Notes: generated from the sequence alone by a model not told the origin. DNA of 29,644 nucleotides from Candidatus Caldatribacterium sp. (GCA_025060675.1 JANXBI010000032.1:1-29644), one strand, 5' to 3'. Counted from the first letter of the stretch, positions 15,853 to 23,545 are shown. Program-made: numbers and translations.

Positions 15853-16088
15853 AGGTTTCCCGGCTCATCAAACGTCGTCCAGTAGCACAGCTTGCCTGCC
15901 GGAATGAACGGGTGCTCGTGAATGGTAAGGTAGCAAAGCCTGCATATCAGGTTAAAGTGGGGGATATCATCACCCTTCGGGCTCCTGATTGGGAGATGAC
16001 CGTCGAAGTGCTCTCTCTTTCTACTCCTCAAGGAGCGGAAGAGGCCATGTACCGAGTGCTCAAGATGGAAAGGAAGGAGGAAGAGTGA
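15831..16088 (+). CDS. S4-domain RNA-binding protein, RqcP/Hsp15-like
   Basis: This 85-residue protein consists almost wholly of an S4 RNA-binding domain: MRLDKFLKVSRLIKRR at the start, then ERVLVNGKVAKP (about residues 26-37) and the VKVGDIITL turn. It resembles Bacillus YabO/RqcP, which binds 50S subunits blocked by peptidyl-tRNA and helps Ala-tail the stalled chain, and E. coli Hsp15. Its place right after mazG, with an enolase and an ftsB/divIC-like gene downstream, matches the yabN-yabO-...-divIC arrangement in Bacillus and favours the RqcP reading. The ATG has a GGGAAGAGG site and overlaps the previous gene by 22 nt. Confidence 0.88.
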   Translation: MRLDKFLKVSRLIKRRPVAQLACRNERVLVNGKVAKPAYQVKVGDIITLRAPDWEMTVEVLSLSTPQGAEEAMYRVLKMERKEEE

Positions 16089-16101
16089 GCCTACGCAAGA
16101 G

Positions 16102-16650
16102 GTGACCTTTGCTGTACAACATCCTGAAGGAGAACGTGTCTGTGTTTCTGGACGCTTTGACGAGAGAACGGAATGCATCGTGTTTGACCTTTCGGTATTC
16201 CTTGCTCCCTGCGTTGTGGATCCATACTTTACCACCACCTATGGTGTTGGTGAGTTGCTCCTTGAGAGTATCGTCTTTGGGGCACGGTGTGTGCTCCTTG
16301 AGCTTCCGGGGAGGTTTCCATACGATGGGGGTATGGGGATGCTCACCGCCTTAGGGGTGCGTTTCTTTGATGCTCAAGGTCGGGAGCTTACTGGGGTTGG
16401 GGACAACCTAAAACGAGTGGTGTCCCTTGATTTATCGTCTTTCCTGAAAAAACCCAAAGGCTTTTCCGTGCTCCTTGCCCTCGGAGAAGAAGAGGGCGAT
16501 CCTGTGGAGGGTTTGGAGCACTTTGCCCAGGTTCTTACGCTTTACACCGGCGTGCGCCCCTTGGACTTCCGAAGGGTGGGTGGTCTTGGCATGAGCCTTT
16601 CAGTGGCTTGGGGTGCTACAATCCTTGAGAGGAGGGAAACACATGCCTGA
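16102..16650 (+). CDS. Truncated, degenerate glycerate-kinase-like protein
   Basis: This 182-residue protein resembles the middle of type I glycerate kinases (GarK/GlxK, about 380 residues). The segment TTTYGVGELLLESIVFGA (residues 44-61) matches the family's TT-x-GTGEL...AL-x-GA, and YDGGMGMLTALGVRFFDAQG (74-93) matches NDGGAGM-x-QALG-x-x-x-x-D-x-x-G. A late GGLGMSL segment matches GAAGGMG. Missing are the N-terminal APDSFKGS part, the QKGA-containing segment and the C-terminal TGEG-x-x-D part. The GGSATNDGG signature reads PGRFPYDGG. It is therefore probably not an active kinase and may have been kept for another role or be decaying. The GTG start at 16102 has no good ribosome-binding site; coupling to the S4 gene is possible. 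The frame is open throughout, and it overlaps the next gene by 8 nt. Confidence 0.68.
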   Translation: MTFAVQHPEGERVCVSGRFDERTECIVFDLSVFLAPCVVDPYFTTTYGVGELLLESIVFGARCVLLELPGRFPYDGGMGMLTALGVRFFDAQGRELTGVGDNLKRVVSLDLSSFLKKPKGFSVLLALGEEEGDPVEGLEHFAQVLTLYTGVRPLDFRRVGGLGMSLSVAWGATILERRETHA

Positions 16651-17041
16651 GCGTATCGTTTTCTCCTTCCCGGGTCAAGGTGTCTCGGTTACAGCAGAGC
16701 TTTTTGATACTGATCTTGCTCAGAGAATTCTCAGCATTCTCCCTTTTGAAGGGCGGGTGAACACCTGGGGGAAGGAGATTTACTTCCCCATTCCGGTCAA
16801 AAGTGGTATCACCCATCCCCGAGAGGTTGTAGAAAAGGGAGACATTGCTTACTGGCCTGATGGAGCCTGTCTTTGCCTCTTCTTTGGGCCTACCCCGGCA
16901 AGTCGAAGCGCTGCAGAGATTCGCCCAGCAAGCCCTGTAGAGGTGGTGGGGAAAATAGAGGGAGATCTTGCCCTTCTTGAGGCAATCCCCTCAGGAAGCG
17001 TTATCCGAATCGTGAGAAAAGAAGGGAGTGAGGTGTCGTGA
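16643..17041 (+). CDS. Cyclophilin-like-fold protein
   Basis: This 132-residue protein looks like the cyclophilin-like family seen in Thermotoga TM1367 (PF04126-type). It has a short beta-rich domain, the segment WGKEIYFPIPV (about residues 42-52), a GDIAYWPDG turn (about 66-74) and the CLCLFFGPTP stretch (75-84). These correspond to the G-x-E-x-YF and GD-x-x-YW...-x-FFGPTP pattern of that family. The family lacks the residues needed for prolyl isomerase activity, and its function is not known. The ATG at 16643 sits behind GGAGGG (16631-16636). Its stop overlaps the eno GTG by 4 nt (GTGA), so it is translationally coupled to enolase. Confidence 0.75.
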   Translation: MPERIVFSFPGQGVSVTAELFDTDLAQRILSILPFEGRVNTWGKEIYFPIPVKSGITHPREVVEKGDIAYWPDGACLCLFFGPTPASRSAAEIRPASPVEVVGKIEGDLALLEAIPSGSVIRIVRKEGSEVS

Positions 17042-18324
17042 GTACGATTTTTGACGTCCACGCACGGGAAATTCTCGACTCTCGAGGGAACCCGACCATT
17101 GAGGTGGAGGTGACCTTGGCTTCTGGGGCCTTCGGACGAGCGGCGGTGCCTTCTGGAGCTTCTACCGGGACTTTTGAGGCCGTGGAGCTCCGGGATGGGG
17201 AGAAGAGTCGCTACCATGGGAAGGGCGTTCGCAAAGCTGTAGAGAATGTCAACGAAATCATTGCTCCTGAGATTATTGGCCTTGATGCGCTGAACCAAGC
17301 TCTCATCGACAAAACCCTCATCGAGCTTGATGGCACGCCTAACAAAAGCAAACTTGGGGCAAACGCCATCTTGGGGGTTTCTCTTGCCTGTGCGAAAGCT
17401 GCGGCAGCGTATACCGAGTTGCCTCTCTACCGGTATCTTGGTGGCGTCAACGCCCGAGAGCTCCCTGTGCCTCTTATGAATATTCTCAATGGTGGCAAGC
17501 ACGCCGACAGTGGCGTGGACATCCAAGAATTCATGATTGCTCCTTGTGGAGCATCGAGCTTCTCTGAGGCGCTTCGCATGGGAGCAGAAATTTTCCATAC
17601 CCTCGCTAAGGTTCTGAAGAAACGTGGGTATTCTACTGGTGTAGGGGATGAGGGTGGTTTTGCGCCGAATCTCCGCTCCTCGGTTGAGGCCATCGAGGTT
17701 ATCCTCGAGGCTATTCAGATGAGTGGGTACGAGCCTGGAAGGGATGTGTACCTTGCTCTTGATACCGCAGCGTCTGAGCTTTACAAGGACGGTATTTACG
17801 TCTTCGAACGAGAGGGCGTTCGTCGTAATGCTGATGAAATGATTGAGTTCTACACCGAGCTCGTGGAGAAGTACCCTATTATCTCCATTGAAGATGGTCT
17901 TGCTGAAGAGGACTGGGAAGGGTGGAGAAAACTCACCTTTGCCCTTGGGCATCGGGTACAGCTTGTCGGGGATGACCTTTTTGTGACCAACAAGGAGCGA
18001 CTCCTTCGAGGCATTCGGGAAAAATGCTGCAATTCCATCCTTATTAAGCTCAATCAGATTGGAACACTTACGGAGACCCTGGAAGTTGTTGAAATCGCAA
18101 AGAGGGCTGGATATACTGCAGTAATCTCCCACCGTTCAGGAGAGACAGAGGACACTACTATTGCCGACCTTGCTGTGGCTTGCAACGCCGGGCAGATTAA
18201 GACCGGTTCAGTGTGTCGCTCAGAGCGTATTGCCAAGTACAATCAACTTTTGCGGATTGAGGAAGAGTTGGGGAATGCTGCCATATTCCGGGGGAAAGGG
18301 GTTTTCCGAGTCTCTTCCTCCTGA
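17038..18324 (+). CDS. eno: Enolase
   Basis: Enolase interconverts 2-phosphoglycerate and phosphoenolpyruvate. The 428-residue protein has the N-terminal AREILDSRGNPT, the substrate loop SGASTG, the GVGDEGGFAPN region and the C-terminal signature segment LIKLNQIGTLTET, followed by SHRSGETEDTTIADLAV. Metal ligands (Asp, Glu, Asp) are in the expected surroundings. It begins with a GTG overlapping the stop of the cyclophilin-like gene, with GTGAGG upstream. In this window it is embedded between RNA-binding/nucleotide genes and a division gene, not with other glycolytic genes. Confidence 0.98.
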   Translation: MSTIFDVHAREILDSRGNPTIEVEVTLASGAFGRAAVPSGASTGTFEAVELRDGEKSRYHGKGVRKAVENVNEIIAPEIIGLDALNQALIDKTLIELDGTPNKSKLGANAILGVSLACAKAAAAYTELPLYRYLGGVNARELPVPLMNILNGGKHADSGVDIQEFMIAPCGASSFSEALRMGAEIFHTLAKVLKKRGYSTGVGDEGGFAPNLRSSVEAIEVILEAIQMSGYEPGRDVYLALDTAASELYKDGIYVFEREGVRRNADEMIEFYTELVEKYPIISIEDGLAEEDWEGWRKLTFALGHRVQLVGDDLFVTNKERLLRGIREKCCNSILIKLNQIGTLTETLEVVEIAKRAGYTAVISHRSGETEDTTIADLAVACNAGQIKTGSVCRSERIAKYNQLLRIEEELGNAAIFRGKGVFRVSSS

Positions 18325-18607
18325 GCCGAAATGGAGCAAAGTGCTCTTTGTTGTTCTCTTCACCTTTGCGCTCTTTTTCTTTTCTCCCCGTTTCAGCGCA
18401 AAGGTTGCAGAATACGTACGTTTTTCCCGGGAACTCGAGGAGCTAACGCGTCAGGAGGCAGCGCTTCAAGCAGAAATTGCGCGTCTTACCAAGGAGCGGC
18501 GATACCTTGAAGAAGACTGGTACATTGAGGAGCTTGCCCGGGAAAAGCTCAAGTTGGTGAAGCCAGGGGAGATACTCGTTCAGGTTGTTAAGCCTGGGGA
18601 AGAGTAG
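18275..18607 (+). CDS. FtsB/DivIC-type septum formation protein
   Basis: This 110-residue protein has a short N-terminal stretch, one membrane segment (KVLFVVLFTFALFFF, about residues 22-36) and then a coiled coil (about 45-75, rich in E, R, L and A, with ELEELTRQEAALQAEI). It ends in the WYIEELAREKLKLVKPGEI segment that is typical of FtsB/DivIC (E-x-x-ARE-x-L-x-x-V-x-PGE). It belongs to the divisome bridge complex with FtsL and FtsQ/DivIB. The ATG at 18275, inside eno, has GGAAGAG upstream; a GTG at 18341 with GGAG would give an 88-residue protein and cannot be excluded. The place after mazG-rqcP mirrors divIC in Bacillus. Confidence 0.88.
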   Translation: MLPYSGGKGFSESLPPEPKWSKVLFVVLFTFALFFFSPRFSAKVAEYVRFSRELEELTRQEAALQAEIARLTKERRYLEEDWYIEELAREKLKLVKPGEILVQVVKPGEE

Positions 18608-18631
18608 CCCTGGCTTTGCTCTTTTCTTTTG
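18590..18631 (+). terminator. Probable terminator of the glmU-ftsB gene string
   Basis: AAGCCTGGGG (18590-18599) pairs with CCCTGGCTT (18608-18616) with one mismatch. A T-rich tract (TGCTCTTTTCTTTT) follows. The stop codon of the ftsB-like gene lies in the loop. Confidence 0.55.
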
Positions 18632-18644
18632 CGGTCTCTGTGCG

Positions 18645-18672
18645 TTGACGCATAGAAAGAGTCTGGTATAAT
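18645..18672 (+). promoter_or_regulatory. Promoter of tRNA-Ala
   Basis: TTGACG (18645-18650), a 16-nt spacer and TATAAT (18667-18672), with TG at 18664-18665 forming an extended -10. It lies 12 nt before the tRNA. Confidence 0.87.
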
Positions 18673-18684
18673 ATGGGTGCAAGC

Positions 18685-18760
18685 GGGGCTGTGGCGCAGT
18701 TGGGAGCGCGCCTCCTTGGCGTGGAGGAGGTCACGGGTTCAAATCCCGTCAGCTCCACCA
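18685..18760 (+). tRNA. tRNA-Ala (anticodon GGC)
   Basis: A 76-nt cloverleaf with acceptor GGGGCTG/CAGCTCC that contains the G3:U70 pair, the identity element of alanine tRNAs. The anticodon stem CCTCC/GGAGG encloses TTGGCGT (anticodon GGC). The T arm holds GGTTCAAATCC, the discriminator is A and the CCA end is encoded. Confidence 0.97.
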
Positions 18761-18768
18761 GAAGTTAA

Positions 18769-18797
18769 AGCTCGTCCGGAAGGGACGGGCTTTTTCT
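18769..18797 (+). terminator. Intrinsic terminator between tRNA-Ala and leuS
   Basis: AGCTCGTCC (18769-18777) pairs with GGACGGGCT (18783-18791; one G-T pair) over a 5-nt loop and is followed by a TTTTTCT tract. It should end the tRNA transcript 18 nt before the leuS start; some read-through may feed leuS, for which I see no separate strong promoter. Confidence 0.8.
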
Positions 18798-18814
18798 CTA
18801 TTGGGGGGTTTTCC

Positions 18815-21280
18815 GTGGCACAGGGGTACGATTTTGCGGCGATTGAGGAAAAGTGGCAAAAACGCTGGGCGGAGGCAAGGATTTTCGAGAGCGAGCGAGA
18901 CGCAACAAAGAAGAAGTACTACGTTCTTGAAATGTTCCCTTATCCTTCCGGTGACCCGCATATGGGTCATGTGAAGAACTACGTCATTGGGGACGTGGTG
19001 GCCCGCTATTTCATTCGAAAAGGATACAACGTGCTGCATCCCATGGGCTTTGATGCGTTTGGCCTCCCTGCGGAGAATGCCGCCATTCAGCATGGAATAC
19101 ATCCGGCCACCTGGACGCATGAGAAGATTGAGCGCATGCGGGAAGTTCTGAAGCGCCTGGGGATTTCCTACGACTGGAGGCGAGAGGTCATCACCTGTGA
19201 ACCGGAGTACTACCGTTTTACCCAGTGGTTTTTCCTCCAATTCTACAAACACGGCTTAGCGTACAAGAAGGAAGGGCCGGTGAACTGGTGCCCTTCGTGT
19301 GCCACGGTGCTTGCCAATGAGCAGGTTGTAGACGGTGCCTGTGAACGCTGTGGGACTCCTGTTGTGCGCCGCAAGCTCAGCCAGTGGTATTTCCGGATTA
19401 CGAAGTACGCTGAGGACCTCCTCAAAGACATGGAGCTTTTGGGGAAATGGCCGGAACGGGTCCTTACCATGCAGAAGAACTGGATTGGGAAAAGCGAGGG
19501 TGCGTACATCGATTTCTTCATCCCCGACCTTGGGAAGACCGTTACTGTTTTCACTACTCGTCCGGATACCATTTTCGGGGTGACCTTTTTCCTCCTTGCT
19601 CCGGAGCACCCGCTTGTGGATGAGCTTACCAAAGGGACGCCGTATGAGGCGAAGGTGGAAGAACTTCGAGAGCGTATTGCCAGAAAGAGTGAAATTGAGC
19701 GCCTTTCGGATCTTTCGGAGAAGGAAGGTATGTACCTTGGTCGTGAGGTGGTGAATCCGATAAACGGCGAACGAGTCCCAATCTGGATTGCCGATTACGT
19801 CCTCCTTGAATATGGTACCGGTGCAGTTATGGCTGTTCCAGCGCACGATGAGCGGGATTGGCAGTTTGCGAGAAAGTACGGTCTTCCCATCCGGCAGGTA
19901 ATTGCTCCTCCTGAGGGATCTTCCGAAGGCTGCTACACCGAACCGGGTATCATGGTGAACTCTGGGCCGTTTAGCGGTCTTCCCTCTGAGGAAGGAAAAG
20001 CGAAAATTATTGCCTTCCTTGAAGCGAAAGGCCTTGGGAGGAAGGCTGTGTCGTATCGCCTCAGGGATTGGCTCATTTCACGGCAGAGGTACTGGGGTGC
20101 CCCGATTCCCATTATCTACTGTGACCGTTGTGGGGAGGTGCCAGTGCCAGAAGAAGACCTTCCGGTGCTTCTCCCCCCGGATGTTGATTTTCTGCCCACC
20201 GGTCCATCACCTCTTGCGCGGTGTGAGGAATTTGTGAACACAACCTGTCCTTCCTGCGGTGGCAAAGCAAGACGAGAAACCGACACCATGGATACCTTTG
20301 TCTGTTCCTCCTGGTACTACCTCCGGTACTGTTCTCCCTGGACCCAGGATAAGCCCTTCGAGAAAGAGGACGTTGAGTACTGGATGCCTGTTGACCAATA
20401 CATTGGCGGCGTAGAGCATGCCATTCTCCATCTCCTCTACGCTCGTTTCTTCACCAAAGTCCTCCACGACCTTGGCTTGGTCACTTTCCGAGAACCCTTC
20501 ACCAACCTCTTTGCCCAAGGAATGGTCACCAAAGACGGTGCGAAAATGTCGAAATCGAAAGGGAACACGGTGAGTCCCAGGGAAATCATCGAAAAATTCG
20601 GTGCTGACACGGTTCGGGTCTTTATCCTTTTTGCGGGTCCCCCAGAGCTCGATATGGAATGGTCTGACCGGGGAGTAGAAGGGGCTTTCCGGTTCTTGAA
20701 CCGGGTGTGGCGGATGGCAAACGATATCCTCGCCCTTGTACCTCAGGAAGGTACAAGTGTCGACGAAAAGGAATACCTTCGTCTTGAGCGGCGAGTGCAC
20801 CAGACGATTTTCAAAGTTGATACGGATATCACAGAGAAGTTCCACTTTAACACTGCCATAAGTGCCATGATGGAGCTTTTGAACGACATGAGCGAGTACC
20901 TGCGTTTTGTAGGAGAGAAAGGGGTCCATGTTCGGGAGAAAGAACTCCTCCTCTCTGCCATGAAGACCCTCGTGTCGCTTCTCAACCCCATTGCTCCCCA
21001 CATTACCGAGGAGCTGTGGGAGCTTTTTGGTGAGGAAGCGTATCTCTCCAAGGCGCCCTGGCCAGAGTATGATGCGACAAAACTCTACGAGGACGTAGTG
21101 GAAATCGTTGTCCAAGTCAATGGTAAGGTTCGTGGGAAGGTGACCGTACCTCGAGGTCTTGGGGAACAGGAAATCCTTAAACGTGCTCTTGAGGATGAGC
21201 GTATCAAGCAGTGGCTCAATGGGAAATCACTGAAGAAGTACATCTACGTTCCTGAGAAGCTTGTGAACATTGTAGTATGA
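18815..21280 (+). CDS. leuS: Leucyl-tRNA synthetase
   Basis: LeuS charges tRNA-Leu. The 821-residue protein is of the bacterial type: HMGH (residues 49-52) is the class I HIGH motif and KMSKS is at 577-581. Between them lies the CP1 editing domain with TTRPDTIFG and YGTGAVMAVPAHDERD, which clears mischarged isoleucine or norvaline. Two CxxC zinc-type pairs, NWCPSC and CERC, lie in the first insertion, and further CxxC pairs lie before KMSKS. The GTG at 18815 has a GGGGGG site 6 nt upstream; earlier in-frame codons run through the tRNA-Ala gene and are not used. The stop overlaps the comEA-like gene (ATGA). Confidence 0.97.
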   Translation: MAQGYDFAAIEEKWQKRWAEARIFESERDATKKKYYVLEMFPYPSGDPHMGHVKNYVIGDVVARYFIRKGYNVLHPMGFDAFGLPAENAAIQHGIHPATWTHEKIERMREVLKRLGISYDWRREVITCEPEYYRFTQWFFLQFYKHGLAYKKEGPVNWCPSCATVLANEQVVDGACERCGTPVVRRKLSQWYFRITKYAEDLLKDMELLGKWPERVLTMQKNWIGKSEGAYIDFFIPDLGKTVTVFTTRPDTIFGVTFFLLAPEHPLVDELTKGTPYEAKVEELRERIARKSEIERLSDLSEKEGMYLGREVVNPINGERVPIWIADYVLLEYGTGAVMAVPAHDERDWQFARKYGLPIRQVIAPPEGSSEGCYTEPGIMVNSGPFSGLPSEEGKAKIIAFLEAKGLGRKAVSYRLRDWLISRQRYWGAPIPIIYCDRCGEVPVPEEDLPVLLPPDVDFLPTGPSPLARCEEFVNTTCPSCGGKARRETDTMDTFVCSSWYYLRYCSPWTQDKPFEKEDVEYWMPVDQYIGGVEHAILHLLYARFFTKVLHDLGLVTFREPFTNLFAQGMVTKDGAKMSKSKGNTVSPREIIEKFGADTVRVFILFAGPPELDMEWSDRGVEGAFRFLNRVWRMANDILALVPQEGTSVDEKEYLRLERRVHQTIFKVDTDITEKFHFNTAISAMMELLNDMSEYLRFVGEKGVHVREKELLLSAMKTLVSLLNPIAPHITEELWELFGEEAYLSKAPWPEYDATKLYEDVVEIVVQVNGKVRGKVTVPRGLGEQEILKRALEDERIKQWLNGKSLKKYIYVPEKLVNIVV

Positions 21281-21807
21281 TGGCGTTCTCCCAAAGAGAG
21301 AAAATCTTTGCCCTTTGCGCGTCCTTTTGTGCATTCTTTTTCATAGGGATTGTGTGGTGGTTGCATCGTCCGAAGGCAGAAGTTGCCCCTCCTTTGGTTG
21401 TTCACATCGAAGGGGCGGTACGGTATCCTGGGGTTTACAAGGTCCCTTCAGGGACGCGTCTTTTTGAACTCATCGAACGTGCCGGAGGGACTGATGAGCA
21501 TGCTGACCTTCGGGGATTGAATCTGGCTGCTTTCCTCTACGATGGGCAAAAAGTTACCATTCCTCTTCTTCCTCAGGAGGAGGTTGGTCCTGGCCAAACG
21601 CAACGTACCACAGCACCCCTTGTGAACGTCAATACCGCGTCCCAGGGGGAACTTGAATCCCTTCCTGGCATCGGTAGGGTCCTTGCTCAGCGGATTATTG
21701 AGTACCGAGAGACGCACGGACCTTTCAAAGCTCCCGAAGACCTCTTGAAGGTCCGTGGTATTGGACCGAAAAAGCTTGAGCAGTTTCGAGACCGAATCAC
21801 CTTTTAG
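21277..21807 (+). CDS. ComEA-like DNA-binding protein (SLBB + helix-hairpin-helix)
   Basis: This 176-residue protein has an N-terminal membrane anchor (about residues 9-29) and an SLBB-type domain (VHIEGAVRYPGVYKVPSGTRLFELIERAGG, about 42-71). After a linker, a double helix-hairpin-helix domain of the ComEA type follows (VNVNTASQGELESLPGIG...VRGIGPKKL, about 115-170). ComEA binds double-stranded DNA outside the membrane during natural transformation. The start overlaps the leuS stop; the ATG at 21280 is an alternative. No comEC follows, because the next genes are on the opposite strand, so DNA uptake would need the channel gene elsewhere. Confidence 0.92.
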   Translation: MMAFSQREKIFALCASFCAFFFIGIVWWLHRPKAEVAPPLVVHIEGAVRYPGVYKVPSGTRLFELIERAGGTDEHADLRGLNLAAFLYDGQKVTIPLLPQEEVGPGQTQRTTAPLVNVNTASQGELESLPGIGRVLAQRIIEYRETHGPFKAPEDLLKVRGIGPKKLEQFRDRITF

Positions 21808-22220
21808 GCTGGTGCAGGTTCTTCCTTTGGTTCTTCCCGGTACGAGACGTCTCGGATATTCACGTCAACCCGAGTGACCGTCATTCCAGTTTTCGTCTCG
21901 ACAACATTTTTAACCTCTCTCTGGATTCTCCTAGCCACGTCAATGAGGATGGAGTCGATATCGGCAACGATGGCAATCTCAAGGTGCACCGTTTTGTCCT
22001 TAACCTCGACCTTCACACCCTTGTTGAGTTCCCGTTTACCGATAATGGCACTCAGCGACGCTGCCGGTACTCCTGCCATCCCCGTAACTCCAGGGACCTT
22101 CATTGTGGTTATTGCGGCTAAGGTAGCGATGATATCCGGAGCGATGGTGATTTCTCCGAGGACTTCCGGAGTTTCGTGTTTTGCCTCAGGTTGTGGAAGG
22201 TTATAGTGCTCCTCGCTCAT
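21804..22220 (-). CDS. Asp23/Gls24 family envelope stress protein
   Basis: This 138-residue protein matches the Asp23/Gls24 (alkaline shock, DUF322) family. It has a GEITIAPDIIATLAAITTMKVPGV-type opening (about residues 22-45), a VKVEVKDKTVHLEIAIVAD strand pair, and the closing helix IQREVKNVVETKTGMTVTRVDVNI (about 98-121). A charged N-terminus and a proline/glutamate-rich tail frame the domain. These proteins are linked to cell-envelope homeostasis in Gram-positive bacteria. A very good site, GGGAGAGAAAGGAGG, precedes the ATG. It is the second gene behind the AAA ATPase (21-nt gap) and its last 4 nt overlap the convergent comEA-like gene. Confidence 0.92.
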   Translation of the reverse strand: MSEEHYNLPQPEAKHETPEVLGEITIAPDIIATLAAITTMKVPGVTGMAGVPAASLSAIIGKRELNKGVKVEVKDKTVHLEIAIVADIDSILIDVARRIQREVKNVVETKTGMTVTRVDVNIRDVSYREEPKEEPAPA

Positions 22221-22241
22221 GGTTCCGCCTCCTTTCTCTCC

Positions 22242-23354
22242 CTAATTGTACACGAAGCGGCGCTCCACGTACATGGCAAAGAGGGGATCGAGGATTTCGT
22301 ACTTCCCCGGGGAAAGCTTTTCCACAATACCATAGTCGATGAGCTTTGTGAGGATTTTCTGGAGGAGTGCAGGGCTTGAGATGTCCCAGCGAGCGAGAAC
22401 TCTCGGGTTGAAAATTTCTCGCTCTTTTGAGGCCAGAAGTGAAAGCACCTTCTTGAGGTGTCTGTAGCCCAAGGCTTCGAGGAGGACGTCGTAGTTATAG
22501 GATTCATGGTGCAAGAGGGTAGTAATGGCAGCGTCTACAGTGTCTTTAGTGACCCACCTGGTGGCCAGGTTCCACACCTCATAGGATACGAACTGCACGT
22601 AGTAGGGGTGTCCTCGGGTGATGGCATACAGGTACTCAAGGGCTTCGTGCTGCGCTGGTTTCCCACTGTTTCGGAATTGTTCCTCAAGGTACCGTATGGT
22701 TTCCTCCTTGGGGAGGAAGCTCCCCAGGTCAACCCGTTTTGCCGAGTAGTACAGCGGGCCGCTCGCCTGGAAGAAGAGCTTTTCCAACATGTGTTTTCGG
22801 GAACCAGAGAAGATGTAGCTCACTTTTTCCTGTTTCTGGAATACGCTGCGAATGTATCCTGGGAGTTCTGGGAGAATCCGCTCGTACTCTTGGAACTCGT
22901 CGAGGACAACCACAACTTGCCGCTTCAATGCCTTCGCCAGGCTTTGCGGGAGGTGGAGTGCCTCGGCGAGGATTTCTGTTTCGGGGATGGTGGGGTTGAG
23001 GGAGAAAGAAACGCCTTTGAGGGTGAGGTTGAACGACACGTGATGGGCGAGTTTTCGCAAATGTTGGGAGATAAAGGCTACCGGGTTTTCTTCTTTGAGG
23101 ACCGCATACGCCTCCTGGATGAGATGGGTAGCAAAGTCTTGAGGAGTGAGTACGCCAAAAAGGTCCACGTAGAGCACGGGGAAATGACTCTCTCGCCTGA
23201 ACTTCTGCAGGAGCCAAGTTTTCCCAAAACGCCGTGGAGCGATAAGGACAAGGTTCAAACCGCTCTCAACGCCGGAGCACACCGTAGTGTACTCCTTTTC
23301 CCGGTCGATGAAGCACTCAGGAATGTATTCTTTGCCGAAGCGGAAAGGGTTCAT
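22242..23354 (-). CDS. AAA-type ATPase of the archaeal-ATPase (PF01637-like) family with winged-helix tail
   Basis: This 370-residue protein has a P-loop APRRFGKTW (about residues 40-48), a hydrophobic Walker B strand VVVVLDEFQEY (about 148-158) and a FSGSRKHML sensor segment. The C-terminus (about 270-370) looks like a winged helix, with a closing LDPLFAMYVERRF segment that is usual for this family. Such STAND/MNS-type ATPases are common in thermophiles; their cellular roles are mostly unknown. The start is put at the ATG at 23354 because GGAGG (in TACGGAGGAAACC on the minus strand) precedes it; an upstream in-frame ATG at 23396 lies before the predicted transcription start. It probably forms one transcript with the Asp23 gene. 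Confidence 0.86.
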   Translation of the reverse strand: MNPFRFGKEYIPECFIDREKEYTTVCSGVESGLNLVLIAPRRFGKTWLLQKFRRESHFPVLYVDLFGVLTPQDFATHLIQEAYAVLKEENPVAFISQHLRKLAHHVSFNLTLKGVSFSLNPTIPETEILAEALHLPQSLAKALKRQVVVVLDEFQEYERILPELPGYIRSVFQKQEKVSYIFSGSRKHMLEKLFFQASGPLYYSAKRVDLGSFLPKEETIRYLEEQFRNSGKPAQHEALEYLYAITRGHPYYVQFVSYEVWNLATRWVTKDTVDAAITTLLHHESYNYDVLLEALGYRHLKKVLSLLASKEREIFNPRVLARWDISSPALLQKILTKLIDYGIVEKLSPGKYEILDPLFAMYVERRFVYN

Positions 23355-23381
23355 GGTTTCCTCCGTATACCTTTTTGGGAT

Positions 23382-23390
23382 ATTGTAGCA
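23382..23390 (-). promoter_or_regulatory. Extended -10 promoter of the ATPase-Asp23 pair
   Basis: On the minus strand TGCTACAAT is an extended -10 element 27 nt before the ATPase ATG. The -35 region is weak. Confidence 0.5.
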
Positions 23391-23473
23391 TGTCATTCTT
23401 GGTGAGTAACTGTAGTTTCTATTTTGGAGAAATCTTGGCGCCTATTGCAGGAACTGTACAGGTGCTTTTATTG

Positions 23474-23485
23474 AAATCGTTTGCG
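23474..23485. promoter_or_regulatory. Candidate upstream LacI-type operator
   Basis: AAATCGTTTGCG lies about 32 bp upstream of the -35 box of the sugar operon. It shares AAATCG-T/A-TTGC with a second copy 79 bp downstream, and a central CG flanked by A/T is typical of LacI-family sites. Confidence 0.45.
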
Positions 23486-23516
23486 ATAATTTTTCCGATT
23501 GGTTTTCCAGAATGCT

Positions 23517-23545
23517 TTGACAAAAAGGAGTTTTTTGGATACAAT
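23517..23545 (+). promoter_or_regulatory. Promoter of the sugar ABC operon
   Basis: TTGACA (23517-23522), a 17-nt spacer and TACAAT (23540-23545). Transcription would begin near 23552, leaving a leader of about 97 nt before the binding-protein gene. The rest of the 294-bp gap from 23355 to 23648 holds the divergent ATPase promoter and two operator-like sites; no further gene is seen. Confidence 0.87.

Noticed and set aside
16849..18132. 427-codon open frame on the minus strand
   Set aside because: Antisense shadow of eno; long open antisense frames are expected with this codon usage.
18761..18814. T-box or other tRNA-sensing leader upstream of leuS
   Set aside because: The gap is only 54 nt and is filled by a simple terminator; no specifier stem or T-box sequence is seen.
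22458..23405. 315-codon open frame on the plus strand
   Set aside because: Antisense to the AAA ATPase, which has Walker A and B motifs.
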